Source of the DNA: Theodoxus fluviatilis | Taxonomy: Eukaryota; Mollusca; Gastropoda; Cycloneritida; Neritidae | DNA length: 25,000 bases | Direction of reading: 5' to 3' | Assembly: GCA_034096865.1 (NCBI GenBank) | Contig: JAWQFJ010010137.1 | Location: forward strand, 125,001-150,000 | Part shown: positions 1 through 9,215 of the stretch, piece after piece | Position numbering within the stretch: position 1 is the first letter of the stretch | Layout of the letters: the number at the start of each line of letters is the position of its first letter | Notes under the pieces: generated by a model | What the model saw: only the letters and a program-made list of their open reading frames with translations | What the model was told of the DNA's origin: nothing | Databases searched by the model: none | Made by a program: the position numbers and the translations under genes

Positions 1-1549
1 ACGTTGTCGAGGAAATTACGGTGCACCTAGAACACTTTCGTCCTAGAATGCCCGTCTCACAATGATACACGAGAGAGCATTAAAGTGGTTGTGACTAGAA
101 AATAACGGGGAATTTAAAAAGTCGATTCTTCGCAGGAGCATTCACGCAGTCGAAATGTCAAGGAAGGACCCTTATACGTGAATTTAAAAAGTTCAGTTAT
201 CGCGAAAACGCTATAGTAGTGATAATAAACAATGTAGATAACGTACGTCATAAATGCCCAGATAAAATTGTGCGAGCTCAGTGAAAGAAAATAAGTTGAC
301 AGAGTCGCACCACATGCCATTTCCAAAGGAAGAGAGTTAAAATTCAGTGTGGCATTGATGGATCTCCTTCGCTTTATCTAGAACCTCCCTGGGAATGCAC
401 TCGCACAACCGATTATATCGCTCTTTTTTTATTACCGTTATGAGTCAAAGCTCTTTCCCAGTGGAAGCATGCTGCTGTGTATGGAACCCAAACCTCTATA
501 AACTTTCATCAAACGGCAGCTGACGGAACTTAATGTTCACGTCCTGCCTCCTCAGATGGCTTTCTTGAGAGACGAAGCAACGCGTGCCTGACCTGTTTTC
601 CTTTGACGTGCTATATTTTTTCCGAAGGCTGACAAGATTCAACACAATGCGACATTCACTGCCTCACATCTCTGAATCCACTGCTGGCTGAAAAACGCAC
701 ACGATGACGATGCTGGGATCGTATGCAGCAAAACCATTTTGCCTGGACTTCATTCTTAGGGCCAACCTCCCACTGCATTTACTTGGACAACACCACTGAG
801 GTCTCTGATTATGGTGTTGTTTTTTGGTCTCTGCAAGTTTAGGCCAGCCTCATAATGTAGTCCTGCTGGTATAGTGCTTTTGTTGCAGGTCACGCATACG
901 GCCTCGAAGGACTTCCAGTGAAAGGTGTTGTCAATACCCAAGCCAAGTGAGCGATGAAAACTACATCACTCAATGTCGCTGCAAGGGCAAATCGATGTTG
1001 GTCTTTCTAGGACTGTTTGTGTGTTCCTCTGTAGTGACTAAGGAGTGCTCGGGAAGCTGCTGTGTAGCCATCGACTGCAGCAGTGCAAGCAAACAAACGT
1101 TGATTCTGTCGCCATGTTCTCAAAGGTGGGTGGGTGGATGTGGCTAAGGATCAGGTTGATCTGCTACGGCACCCATGGCAAGGAAACAACTGGCTCGAAC
1201 TCTACACATAATCACACCCAAACATCTCCAGCAAGACCAAGGCCCATTGGCGTGAAATGTCGATCACTGACGACATTGTCCTAGTCCTGTCTCACTGGAG
1301 GAAAGGAACTCGCTGTAAGCTGGGGACGTCTACCAGCAGAAGAGAAAACTCTTCTATTCTGGATCCGGCATTGATGAAGATCTATGACCAGTGAACAGGT
1401 ACAACAAGTAAAGGTGGCTTTTCATGCATTGCTGGGTGCTCAAACCACACATAACACTCTCTGGTTATCGAGCTTCTCTTATCATCACTCTGACACCATC
1501 TCCTCCCTTAGGAGTGTAACAATCAGGCTGAGCATGAACGCGCTAACGT
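1..1549. other. No recognised gene (intron or intergenic)
   Basis: I see no exon with convincing splice borders, no RNA gene and no repeat I can name here. Open frames on both strands stay under 80 residues and show no family motif. If the C2 gene to the right continues in its minus-strand direction, this stretch would be part of its next intron, but no C2B exon is visible. Confidence 0.5.
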
Positions 1550-1583
1550 CCCCCCCCCCCCCCCCCTACACACACACACACAC
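1550..1583. repeat. Poly-C run joined to (CA)n
   Basis: A run of 17 C (1550-1566) is followed by about eight CA units. It lies directly beside the 3' side of a minus-strand SINE copy, so it may be the simple-sequence tail of that SINE (read on the minus strand as GT repeats followed by poly-G). Homopolymers of this length are often mis-sized in assemblies. Confidence 0.9.
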
Positions 1584-1599
1584 AACAATCCCATGTTAG

Positions 1600-1758
1600 C
1601 TCTTACAGGTACCCAATTTGCTCCTGCTGGGGAAAAGCAATGCAGTGAAGTATCTTGTACAATGATGCAATTTTGGGATCCGTGCAGCTTGGAACGCCGT
1701 ACCCACTAGCTGTAAGCTGCTTAGGTCAAGCGCGCTTACCACTCAACCACAGAGCCTC
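1600..1758 (-). mobile_element. tRNA-derived SINE, copy 1
   Basis: Read on the minus strand, this begins like a tRNA: an A-box-like part (GTGGTTGAGTGGTAAGCGC, 1732-1750) and, about 40 bases later, a B-box-like part (GGCGTTCCAAGCTGC, 1685-1699) that keeps GTTC-AA. Both boxes, the spacer and the body align with the second copy at 3930-4185. The shared body includes GCATTGCTTYTCCCC next to a lysine-like TAAG/CTTA segment. A mutated B box (GTTCC instead of GTTCG) suggests an old copy. Intergenic or intronic, no coding content. The family assignment is from structure, not from a database match. Confidence 0.7.
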
Positions 1759-1907
1759 AGTGCGTCTGTTTAGTAACTACAGACGCCTCTTGTTATCTCC
1801 TTCATAATTTTAAAACAACTTCATTCAATAATAACAAAAGAGTAAAAAATGAGGAAGGTACATCCCTCAGTTTTTGCTAGATTTTTTTCTCTCCCAATTA
1901 TCAGTAA

Positions 1908-2150
1908 TATCTCTGCCAAGGAGATTATGTTTTACGCTCGGTTTGTTAGTTAATTAGTTATTTAGTTAATTAGTTATTTAGTTAATTTGTTATTTAGCAA
2001 AATAACACAACAAATTCAAAACGAATCCTGGTTAAATTCCGTGGATGGTCAGGGTTTCACCCAAGAAAAAATTCATTGAATTTTGAAGGTTTTCTTCTAT
2101 CTCGTTTTGGAATTGCGACCAAAAAGATAACTTTTATCGCAAATAATGAA
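1908..2150 (+). repeat. Interspersed repeat fragment (TATGTTTTACGCTCGGTTTG type)
   Basis: The segment starts CTGCCAAGGAGATTATGTTT, passes through a TTTGTT/TTAGTTA tract, and continues with GGTCAGGGTTTCACCCAAG. This combination is, from general knowledge, a common interspersed repeat in marine invertebrate genomes, usually with a GTTTGTTTGTTT tract. I cannot assign it to a superfamily. It has no long frame. It lies downstream (minus strand) of the last recognised C2A exon. Confidence 0.4.
1946..1997. repeat. 16-bp tandem repeat, about 3.2 copies
   Basis: The unit TTAGTTAATTAGTTAT occurs three times head to tail (one A-to-T change in the third copy) and ends with a fourth TTAG. The array sits in the position of the variable GTTTGTTT tract of the interspersed repeat around it. 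Confidence 0.9.
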
Positions 2151-2365
2151 GTTGATGACGTCAAACTATTGGTGACGTCGGCGTATGCGTTCCGCATTCA
2201 GAGATGAATTTCAGCCGCGAAATTGAGCTCAACTTGACAGCACAGGCCTGGCTAGCAATACATCCTGCCTGAATGAATCATGCAGACCGTGGATAAGAAA
2301 CTGTGGCTTCCTTGGTGGAGGCTTGCTCTGAGCGTGTTCTCTAGTCATGACGATTGTTTACTCAC

Positions 2366-2523
2366 GCTCAGGTTGCTACGAGGTTCCAGGACGACCCAGT
2401 GCGTGGTTTCCTCAGACGTGTTGAGAGAAGCGAAGCCCACGATGGTCTCCCCCACCATCCTCTCCCGCCTCATCCTCTCCACGCCGTACAGTCGCACTCG
2501 CACGCCCATGCTGGTCAGGTCGT
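2366..2523 (-). CDS. Synaptotagmin-14/16-like C2A domain, third exon (partial gene)
   Basis: This exon gives the C-terminal third of a C2 domain (split Asp codon plus 52 codons). It reads DDLTSMGVRVRLYGVERM, then a basic RRERMVGE stretch, and ends near VVLEPRSNLS. The LYGVERM...RERMVGE segment corresponds to C2 strands 6-7. In calcium-binding C2 domains this loop carries DxD aspartates; here they are absent, as in the Syt14/16 group. The acceptor is TTCTGTGTTGCAG just above 2523 and the donor is GTGAGT below 2366. The previous exon ends with one base (G) of a codon and this exon supplies the other two (AC), so the frame is kept exactly. The exon ends in phase 0. The following part of the protein (linker and C2B) is not seen in the 2.3 kb to the left. 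Confidence 0.88.
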
Positions 2524-2649
2524 CTGCAACACAGAATACACACGTAATTGAAAGACAAGAAAAATGTTGGCCTTTTTAATCACAAACAGAGTGTAGAAGC
2601 TGAGAAAAAACAAACAACGAATGACTTCTGCCCTGGGATGTGGATACAG

Positions 2650-2740
2650 AAAACAACCAAGGTTACTGTCCCGGGCTTTAATCTACAATATAAAAAAGGA
2701 CGTCACCGTTTCGAGTATCACACTCTTCATCACGACAGAA
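2650..2740 (-). repeat. Inverted-repeat arm A (Penelope-like/hammerhead-associated repeat)
   Basis: On the minus strand this arm runs from TTCTGTCGTGATGAAG through GATACTCGAAAC and GACGTCC to GGGACAGTAACCTTGG. It is the reverse complement of the arm at 3077-3170 with roughly 80 percent identity by eye over about 90 bases. The CTGATGAAG...CGAAAC layout is typical of terminal sequences of Penelope-like retroelements, which is established knowledge; that these arms belong to one is inference. Confidence 0.6.
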
Positions 2741-2778
2741 CCACGCTGCCACCCAAGAGACAAACCCTAGGAGGACGG

Positions 2779-2808
2779 GCCTCGCCTCGCCACGCCTCGC
2801 CTCGCCTC
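2779..2808. repeat. (GCCTC)n short tandem repeat
   Basis: Six pentamer units of GCCTC, the third altered to GCCAC. It lies between the two arms of the inverted repeat, about 40 bases upstream of the histone-type stem-loop. Confidence 0.9.
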
Positions 2809-2846
2809 ATGGGAGGAAACTCTTCAAAGCGAGTGACCAGTTAACA

Positions 2847-2887
2847 ACACGGACCTTTTCAGGGCCACTTTTCTTTCTCAAGAAAGA
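2847..2887 (+). promoter_or_regulatory. Histone-mRNA-type 3' end signal (stem-loop plus downstream element)
   Basis: The sequence ACACGGACCTTTTCAGGGCC (2847-2866) forms the replication-dependent histone stem-loop: a six-pair stem GGACCT/AGGGCC with one A-G mismatch around the loop TTTC, flanked by AAC-type bases 5' and AC 3'. Twelve bases past the stem is CAAGAAAGA (2879-2887), which matches the classical U7 snRNA-pairing downstream element described in sea urchin histone genes. An AATAAA follows directly (2887-2892), as is found in some invertebrate histone genes. The signal reads on the plus strand, opposite to the C2 gene whose intron it occupies. No histone coding sequence is visible upstream, so it is probably a relic of a histone 3' region carried in the inverted-repeat element. 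Confidence 0.75.
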
Positions 2888-3076
2888 ATAAAATTTTTGT
2901 CGAACCTAGTGTCACCCCTTTTCTTCTTTCTATGTTCATTTATGACAGACAACACAAACAAAAAAGACAACAGACTTAGCTTGGTGACTGGTGTAGGCGG
3001 GAGGAAGTGCCGTTGTGAAATGTAAGGGGTGGGGGAATGGAGAAGTGAAAAAAGTGTTTCACTTTTGTGTGTGTGA

Positions 3077-3170
3077 TGTCTGTCCTGATGAAGATTTTGA
3101 TACTCGAAACATTGACGTCCTGTTTTGTCTTGTAAATTAAAAGCCTGGAACAGTAACATTGGTTGTTTTT
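3077..3170 (+). repeat. Inverted-repeat arm B (Penelope-like/hammerhead-associated repeat)
   Basis: Plus-strand reading begins GTCTGTCCTGATGAAG, continues to GATACTCGAAACATTGACGTCC, split here as GATACTCGAAAC and ATTGACGTCC, and ends AGTAACATTGGTTG. It pairs with arm A at 2650-2740, with about 335 bases between the arms. The resulting ~520-bp structure could fold into a long hairpin in RNA from either strand. Confidence 0.6.
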
Positions 3171-3648
3171 TGTTTCGTGTAGTATGACCAGCAGTTTGTA
3201 TTGATGATCGCCTGCGGGTCAGGTGGAGTGGTGTGTGTGTGCATCGAAAAAGACGTGACTATCTTGTGCGAACAACGTGTCTCATGTGATGAGAAGGGGA
3301 GACTCCTCTATATGTCCCCGCAGTACAACGCTCAGTAAAGTCGGATACTTTCTCAAGTCTGGATATTTGAAGCCATTTACTAAAACCTCTGAAAAGGTAA
3401 CGCTTTTAACAAGGCATTACCGTGCGAAAGGACTGAATGCGAAAGAGTGTTGTCGGTAGAGAAAGAAAACTGTTTTAACAGTAACAGGACATACATTAAC
3501 TTAAATATATGAAGGGATAAATAACATTCTGAAACACAAAAAGGCATTGCAGCAGAATTGTATAGAATGTGAACAAGTCGGAAGAAAGGGAAAACATTAA
3601 AACTGCATGTATGAAACACTATAAGGTGGTCGAGCTCTTCTTTCTCAC

Positions 3649-3757
3649 CGGGGAAAATCTTGGTGAAGGAGAAGGTTTCATCGTAGACTGGATTGTCTCC
3701 CGTCTTGACCTTGGTCTTGAACTTCTGCTTCTTGGTGGGCAGCAGCATCAGTCTCAC
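3649..3757 (-). CDS. Synaptotagmin-14/16-like C2A domain, second exon
   Basis: A 109-bp exon (36 codons plus one base) encodes the middle of the C2 domain: VRLMLLPTKKQKFKTKVKTG, then NPVYDETFSFTKIFP. This is the canonical C2 core 'V.L.LLP.KK...KTKV....NP.F.E.F.F' spanning strands 3-5. The acceptor (TTGTGTCTGCAG) and donor (GTGAGA) are both standard. It joins the exon at 13438-13605 in phase 0 and the exon at 2366-2523 in phase 1 without breaking the frame. The polybasic KKQKFKTKVK strand is the site that binds acidic lipids in synaptotagmin C2 domains (family knowledge). Human Syt14 and Syt16 have the same LLP.KKQ pattern, which is the main reason for choosing this subfamily over Syt1-type proteins. 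Confidence 0.9.
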
Positions 3758-3929
3758 CTGCAGACACAACGTACTGAGTCTAAGGTAAAATTATTGTTTT
3801 ATATAGCGACATATAACTCACGTCGGAGTCTCAAACCGCTTTACACTTGACCCCTTGATCACAGGGCAGCTCGATCAATCCTTCACTGGCACCTGACGAC
3901 AAGCAGACAGCCAAGACGCACAACGGCAG

Positions 3930-4185
3930 GTACCAGTACAAATTCCACTCCCCAGGGAGTGTTCCAACCCCATGCTGACTCAAAGTCGCATGCAAGGGTT
4001 AATCGCACTCCAGCGAGTCGTCGCTGCCTTCACAGGCACGTGGTTTTTCTCCTGGGTGGGGAGAAGCAATGCTAGTTAAGCATCTTGCTCAAGGATGCGA
4101 CTCTAGAAGCCCAGCAGCTTCGAACGCCGCACCCACTATAGCCGCCAGCGACTGCAGGTCAAACGCACTAACCACAATGCCCCAT
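3930..4185 (-). mobile_element. tRNA-derived SINE, copy 2
   Basis: The minus strand shows an A-box-like GTGGTTAGTGCGTTTGACC (4157-4175) and a B-box-like GGCGTTCGAAGCTGCTGG (4111-4128). The body then contains GCATTGCTTCTCCCCACC, shared with copy 1. The B box keeps GTTCGA, so this copy is closer to the ancestral tRNA than copy 1. The part 4040-4185 aligns with copy 1; extension to 3930 is a guess from the lack of other features. It lies in the intron left of the LTR element and is oriented the same way as the host gene. Confidence 0.7.
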
Positions 4186-4375
4186 ACACAGCTACACACT
4201 TCACGCTCCTGATCATTAGGTAATGTGATTGATCAAGCAATTACCAAGTAGCGAAATGCATACAACATATTAGGCAGTCGGCAGAACAGATGGGTTATGT
4301 CGCACGAGTTGCAGACTCTCAGCGCAGACCTCTACTTCTTTCTCAAAGAACGAAGTTTAACTGTTTTCACACAAA

Positions 4376-4388
4376 CGCGTGCACGCGT

Positions 4389-4429
<41 letters not shown>

Positions 4430-4562
4430 GGCACGCTCTGATACACATGAACGCACACAGGCGCACGCATGCACGCACGCACACACATACAGACACATGC
4501 ACCAACAAGCAAGCACACGCATCTAGACGATCGCACACAAACACACACATGCACACAAACAC

Positions 4563-4593
<31 letters not shown>

Positions 4594-4805
4594 TACACTC
4601 ACACAAACACACAATACACACACACATTTACACACATACACACACACACACACATACACACACACATACACACACGCACTTAGACACACACACACACACA
4701 CACGCACGCACACACACACACATTCACACACACACACACACGCACACACACATACAAACACGCGCGCGCACACACACACACACACAAACACAGGAACACA
4801 CACAA

Positions 4806-4838
<33 letters not shown>

Positions 4839-4839
4839 C
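4376..4839. repeat. Long imperfect (CA)n microsatellite, left part
   Basis: About 460 bases of CA repeats with scattered AAACA, GCACGC and TACA interruptions. It is the left half of one microsatellite split by the LTR element; the other half is at 13335-13430. The open frames across it (Thr-His or Val-Cys repeats) are artefacts of the dinucleotide. The alternating purine-pyrimidine composition, including CGCGCG near 4760, can adopt Z-DNA. Confidence 0.97.
4835..4839. repeat. Target-site duplication, left (CACAC)
   Basis: CACAC directly precedes the left LTR and CACAC directly follows the right LTR (13335-13339). Five bases suits Ty3/Gypsy integration (4-6 bp). Because the target is itself (CA)n, the exact length of the duplication cannot be fixed. 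Confidence 0.65.
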
Positions 4840-5052
4840 TGTCGCGAATTTGCTTATCTAAACTTTCAGGAGTTAAAGGGGCCTTCCCAGAGAACGATGT
4901 AATCGTCTCCGGGAGATGTAACCCTGATAAACAAAAATGGTTTACAACTAAACCGACCTCCACTCCTTGGGGGTGACACCACAAACAACAAGCAAAAATC
5001 CAAAACTCCAATAAAGCACGGACCACTGAATCAAGTTGAAAACAAATACAAA

Positions 5053-5058
5053 TTTATT
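5053..5058 (-). promoter_or_regulatory. Candidate LTR polyadenylation signal
   Basis: AATAAA on the minus strand, about 215 bases before the end of the LTR in element orientation. It is followed by T-rich sequence (GGATTTTTGCTTGTTGTTTG further down the same strand), as expected near a cleavage site. Used from the 3' LTR it would end element transcripts; it could also truncate host transcripts, because the host gene runs in the same direction. Confidence 0.45.
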
Positions 5059-5611
5059 CAAGCTAACAAAACTTCCTCTAGCGGCCAAGACCGCTGAGGA
5101 AAGGCAGGCTGAATAAAGTGTAACAAAAATAAAGAAAATACTACGCAGGGGGAATCAGGTCAGCAAGCGGAATGATACTCTTCCACTCCTGAAAAGATTC
5201 GGGAAAAAGAAACAACAGCAACAGTGGCAGCAGGGGAATAGAGAAACAAAACAAGCAATAACCCCAAAACCTTATCTCAAATGAACGCCTAAGTCACCCG
5301 TGACTAGGGTTACAATAAGGTACAAAAAATCAATCTCCAAACTCTGCTCTTTCCCCTGCTATTCCTCAAGAAACTGAAATAAATTCAAATACACAACACC
5401 ACCACAGTCCCATACACAAAGTTCACAACAAGCTTTGTCAACGGCAAAGCCTCAAAACTCTCCCCTCGACAGAAAGTCAAAAAATACCACAGCACAGGCA
5501 GAATGTCAACAAAACGCCTCACTCTCCCCGCTCTCAACGCCACACAGAGAGATCAGGTGCACGCTAGCAAAGACCCCTCCGCCGCATACCTCGGCCACCC
5601 CCAAACCCCCT

Positions 5612-5622
5612 AAGATGGCGGC
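5612..5622 (+). promoter_or_regulatory. YY1-like site in 3' LTR (AAGATGGCGGC)
   Basis: AAGATGGCGGC is the full YY1/Pho consensus, followed by an ETS-like TTTCCGG. A second site, AATATGGCGGC, lies at 6974-6984 of the same LTR. Both read on the plus strand, against the element. Exact copies occur in the other LTR. Function is inferred from the known consensus only. Confidence 0.4.
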
Positions 5623-6973
5623 GTTTCCGGCTGAACGCCCACCGTCAAACATAAACAAAGCGACCTCGCTCCGCTTCAAGCACGACCACGCAATCGCCCT
5701 TCTCAGTCCGACCTGAAAATAAAGGAGTTGTCCTCAAACACACCCTAACCAGTCACTATCCCCAGACACAGTTTCCAGAAGTCTCAAAGAACTTTCAATC
5801 CACCGACGCACACGTGGCGTCAAACCGGTGTCCGAGCAAACTTGACCCCTTCCCATGAAACAAGTCCTTTCCCCTCTTGTCCATCATGAGATACGCCCTG
5901 ACTTACAAATGTCCCACTCAATTCTCCAAGTCAGCAATTTAGTTTAGAGGATGATTCTAAACTAAGGCAGAACACCAAGTTATCAGAGTTAGAGCGACAA
6001 ATACCATTCTATAGAGAATCAATTGATAAATCACTCTCCCCTCGTCGCATATTCTATCCTGCGACAATATGGCTGCGTTAATACATCGCCTCACTCGCGG
6101 ATGCACTCGCTAGCGTTCCTCCTCTCACCCCTCTGTCTCTGATACAATCCTCCCTCCCAATTGTCCGAACCGCACCGTGCAGACTTTCTCCCCCCACTTT
6201 ACCTAAAGTGGATTTCGTTAGACTTTTACTACCGGTCCTGACCTGTCTTAACGAACAAGAAAAACGATACTTGCACCGGCCGTTGGGACTAACGGCTAGA
6301 CGAAACACTACTGGGTTTCAACCGACGCTCCAGCCTCGCGTCCGGACTTGTCACAGTCGGCGCAGCATTCCCTCGGAGACGTCCAGATGCCACGAACTCC
6401 ACCCACGTGGGCTCGAGAAGACAGCACTGCAGGGCTCCACCAAGAAGATGCAGCGCTCGTGGAATTCCGTAGACACGAAGATACCAAACGGGAAACGTGG
6501 ACCAAAAGACGTGTAGAGGATCAGGCGGCAGCCCACTGCTCCCGTAAATAGTCGATACACCGATAGCAGATACCGCAAGGCGACGACGGTATGGCGACGA
6601 TGATGACGAAGATAAAGATGACACGCAGACGATGATGATGATGAGCCTAAAACACACAAGGTTTCGCCCCCAATAATTCAACTACCCCATTTCTTTGCGA
6701 AGCCCATTCATGCAAGAATTTCAAGTTCGAGTGGCATATTCCGACCCAAATGCCCAACTAGAAATTGCTTCACTCGCTCCCCGCGAGTCAGCTTGAACTC
6801 AACGCTTCCTTACTGATAATTTCGATCCCATATAACATTTACACTCAAAATACAATTGATAAACCATTCCCACAGATTTACTTCAGACTTTTAGAGGTAT
6901 AAATCCCTTATGCTCAGACGGATGACCCCATCCCCATTCAGATTACACAATCAAACACCCCACGTGGTAAAAT

Positions 6974-6984
6974 AATATGGCGGC
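6974..6984 (+). promoter_or_regulatory. Second YY1-like site in 3' LTR (AATATGGCGGC)
   Basis: The same ATGGCGGC core, with a further GGC after it, next to an E-box-like CACGTGG at 6961-6967. It is conserved in the 5' LTR at 12735-12745. Confidence 0.35.
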
Positions 6985-7574
6985 GGCAATAATCACCTCA
7001 GTTCCCAGGCTGTGGTGAAATCCTCAATAATCCCGTCTTAGCCAGCGGAAAACTCCACTTCCCTCCTCGTGTGACCAACTGCTACAGAGTTGGCACGGAG
7101 CAAATTCCACCAGGGCGACCAGACCCCGCCCGCCAGCCGCACCATGCAGCTCCCGCGTTAGCGACACCAGGGATGTGCGTCCGCTCCCTCCGTCCAGGGC
7201 CGACCCAATGCATCTGCCTAGACCAACGCCACCCAGCTCAGGCGTCCCTTCCTCACGTGATCATTAACCAATCACCAATAGGAAATTTCCCGCCTCTCCT
7301 ATTCTTCCCCAATCACTAATTGACAAAAGGACGCTATAAGGTACCCCCCTGTCGGCGATCGTGTAAGCCCTGTAGATTCAACTCATACCCCCTTCTCGGA
7401 GACCCTCCTCCCCCTCGGGTTCACTCCGGGGCGAAACTATGACACTCCAACATCGGCAGCCACGCCTACAGCGGCAAGCGTGCGAGCACGGACATAGAGA
7501 AAAGTCACACACTATCTATATACAAAGGGGATGAATAACCCACATCACCCTTCTTTGTCGCCCATCATGCGACA

Positions 7575-7590
7575 AGCCTTCCCGCTTAAG
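7575..7590 (-). other. Weak polypurine tract next to 3' LTR
   Basis: In element orientation the bases just before the 3' LTR are CTTAAGCGGGAAGGCT. The part AAGCGGGAAGG is purine-rich but is broken by C and ends in CT, so it is a poor match to a standard polypurine tract. It is listed because the position is exactly right. Confidence 0.35.
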
Positions 7591-8951
7591 CACGAACCAC
7601 CCGGTTCGCACCTACTAAAACTACTCACCAATACGTGCCCACCCGTAATATGAAAGGACCCTCCCCACATCCATCGACGTTTTCTCCCAAGTTCGTAATC
7701 TATTTTATTACTCGAGCAGGATGGTACAGATCGTAGCGGAGACAGGCAGCACTCTCCCTCAAACAGGTAGAGGTACCTCGTCAGATCGCAGTCAATCTCT
7801 CGCTCAGGAACGACCCACTCACTTCAGCAAACTCTACTCCCATACCCGGGCGACAGGATTGGACATTTCACAGGAGTCTACCACTCCAACAAGCATTCCA
7901 TGCAAAAATCCACTCGAGAATCCACTAACACAAAAAGGAGGAGGACACTGAGCAAATCTGCAGCTGGGAAGAGAGAACAGGTAGACGCTTGCGCGTCTCA
8001 ACGTCGTGCCTCCGGCAAGCCGAGACACGCCGCCCCGCAGACTTCCAGACTACACAAGAGTCAGCTCCTCACATCCCCCTGGCATTCATACTCGCTAAGA
8101 ACACTGCGTCCCCACACACACCTTCGGAGTAAGAAAGGGTGACCTCATATCAGGTCTAACTAACCCCTGCAGACCCTTACAGTGATAGCGAAGTACACGT
8201 CGCCTTTTACAAGTTCTCTATACAACACACGCACACGACTTGCACGCTTTACGTCAAACTCACAACAATTCAATACACCACAGACTAAACAGTCTTTCTC
8301 GCAGCACTCCTCTTATGCCATCAAGACACCTTAACAACTACATGCTTAGAGCACTAGTATTCACAACCACGCCAGTACACACGTCGCATATCACACTTCA
8401 GCTTACGACAAAATAAATCACTGGCATTCCCCTTAATAATTCACTATCCCATGCTAACACACACACGGACACCCACACGTCCGGCGCTATCAACAACCAC
8501 TCTGCTTCCCGACTAGTTTCCCCTTAACGAGATAGCCCACCCCTCGGACTTATCTCTAACCCGAGTTCCTTTTTAGTCACTAAGCAGCCTAATCCCCTGG
8601 GCTAACGGTCTAACGCCACATCCCCGCGGTCATAACACAAAGTCTGGTCCCCAAATACGATAGCTCTACCCAGAGTCTATCTCGCACAGTCACATCCCGG
8701 TTTGTCGCATCCAGTGGGTTTGGAATACTGGGTCACGCCCAAGTATCCACGTGGGTGGCCCGGCAGAGCGCACCACAAGTGATCGCAGTCACTTCTCCCA
8801 CCTCCCTGACCCTCAGGCCCACCACGGGGTGTAACGTTCGACATGCAAACCAAGTAACCCCCCGTGGTGTCCTCATTGCATAACTTGCAATCAACGGCCG
8901 GGTATCCTCCCGTGGGTGGCCAACCACGAGAGGAGCCAGCATTTAAACTCT
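7575..8951. other. Retroelement interior without coding content
   Basis: About 1.4 kb of the element interior on the 3' LTR side. Frames on both strands are short (under about 105 codons) and lack DNA-binding, protease, YxDD or integrase motifs. Two short related stretches carry the motif CGTGGGTGGCC (around 8751 and 8913), hinting at further diverged repetition. In an autonomous element this place would hold pol. Confidence 0.6.
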
Positions 8952-9190
8952 TCCTCTCCGCCTCTGATAGGCACCACACGTTGCGCGGCAACGACAGGAC
9001 AACCGTGTCCTCGCCTTTGACAGGCTACGAGAGTTGCGGCGACAACGCCAGGACAACACATGTCCTCGCCTCTGATAGGCTCCACACGCTGCGCAGCAAC
9101 GCCATGACAACACATGTCCTCGCCTTTGACAGGCTACCGGAGTTGCGGCGACAACGTCAGGACAATACATGTCCTCGCCTCTGGTACCAG
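8952..9190. repeat. 55-bp tandem repeat with alternating A/B units
   Basis: Units start TCCTC at 8952, 9008, 9063, 9117 and 9172 (periods 56, 55, 54, 55). Two unit types alternate. Type A has CTCTGATAGGC and CACACGYTGCGC; type B has CTTTGACAGGC and GAGTTGCGGCGACAACG. The order is A-B-A-B plus a partial A, so the real period is a ~110-bp dimer. It is inside the LTR element and probably belongs to it. Confidence 0.9.
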
Positions 9191-9215
9191 AATTATCTTA
9201 CGTTACTTTAGCTAC

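Larger units (their letters stand above)
4840..7574 (-). repeat. 3' LTR (left copy), 2,735 bp
   Basis: Direct repeat of 10592-13334. The indels I found relative to the other LTR (+1 T near 5310, -1 A near 5482, a six-base CT-tract difference near 6190, three bases of a GATGAC tract near 6635, one G near 7156) add up exactly to the 8-bp length difference, which supports the boundaries. Most LTRs are 100-1500 bp, so 2.7 kb is extreme. Open frames inside (up to about 130 codons) occur in both LTRs only because the LTRs are the same sequence; they show no family motif and no sign of coding constraint. Confidence 0.95.

Noticed and set aside
1600..1758. True tRNA gene
   Set aside because: A- and B-box-like parts are present but no cloverleaf closes, and a second copy shares the non-tRNA body, so it is a SINE.
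4290..5026. Long frames of Thr-His or Val-Cys repeats across 4297-4861
   Set aside because: They are translations of the (CA)n microsatellite; the dinucleotide has no stops in some frames.
6078..6681. Frames of 65-130 codons present twice with identical products (6078-6681 and 11830-12442)
   Set aside because: Their duplication comes from the LTRs being the same sequence, not from constraint on protein. Several frames overlap on both strands and none has a motif.
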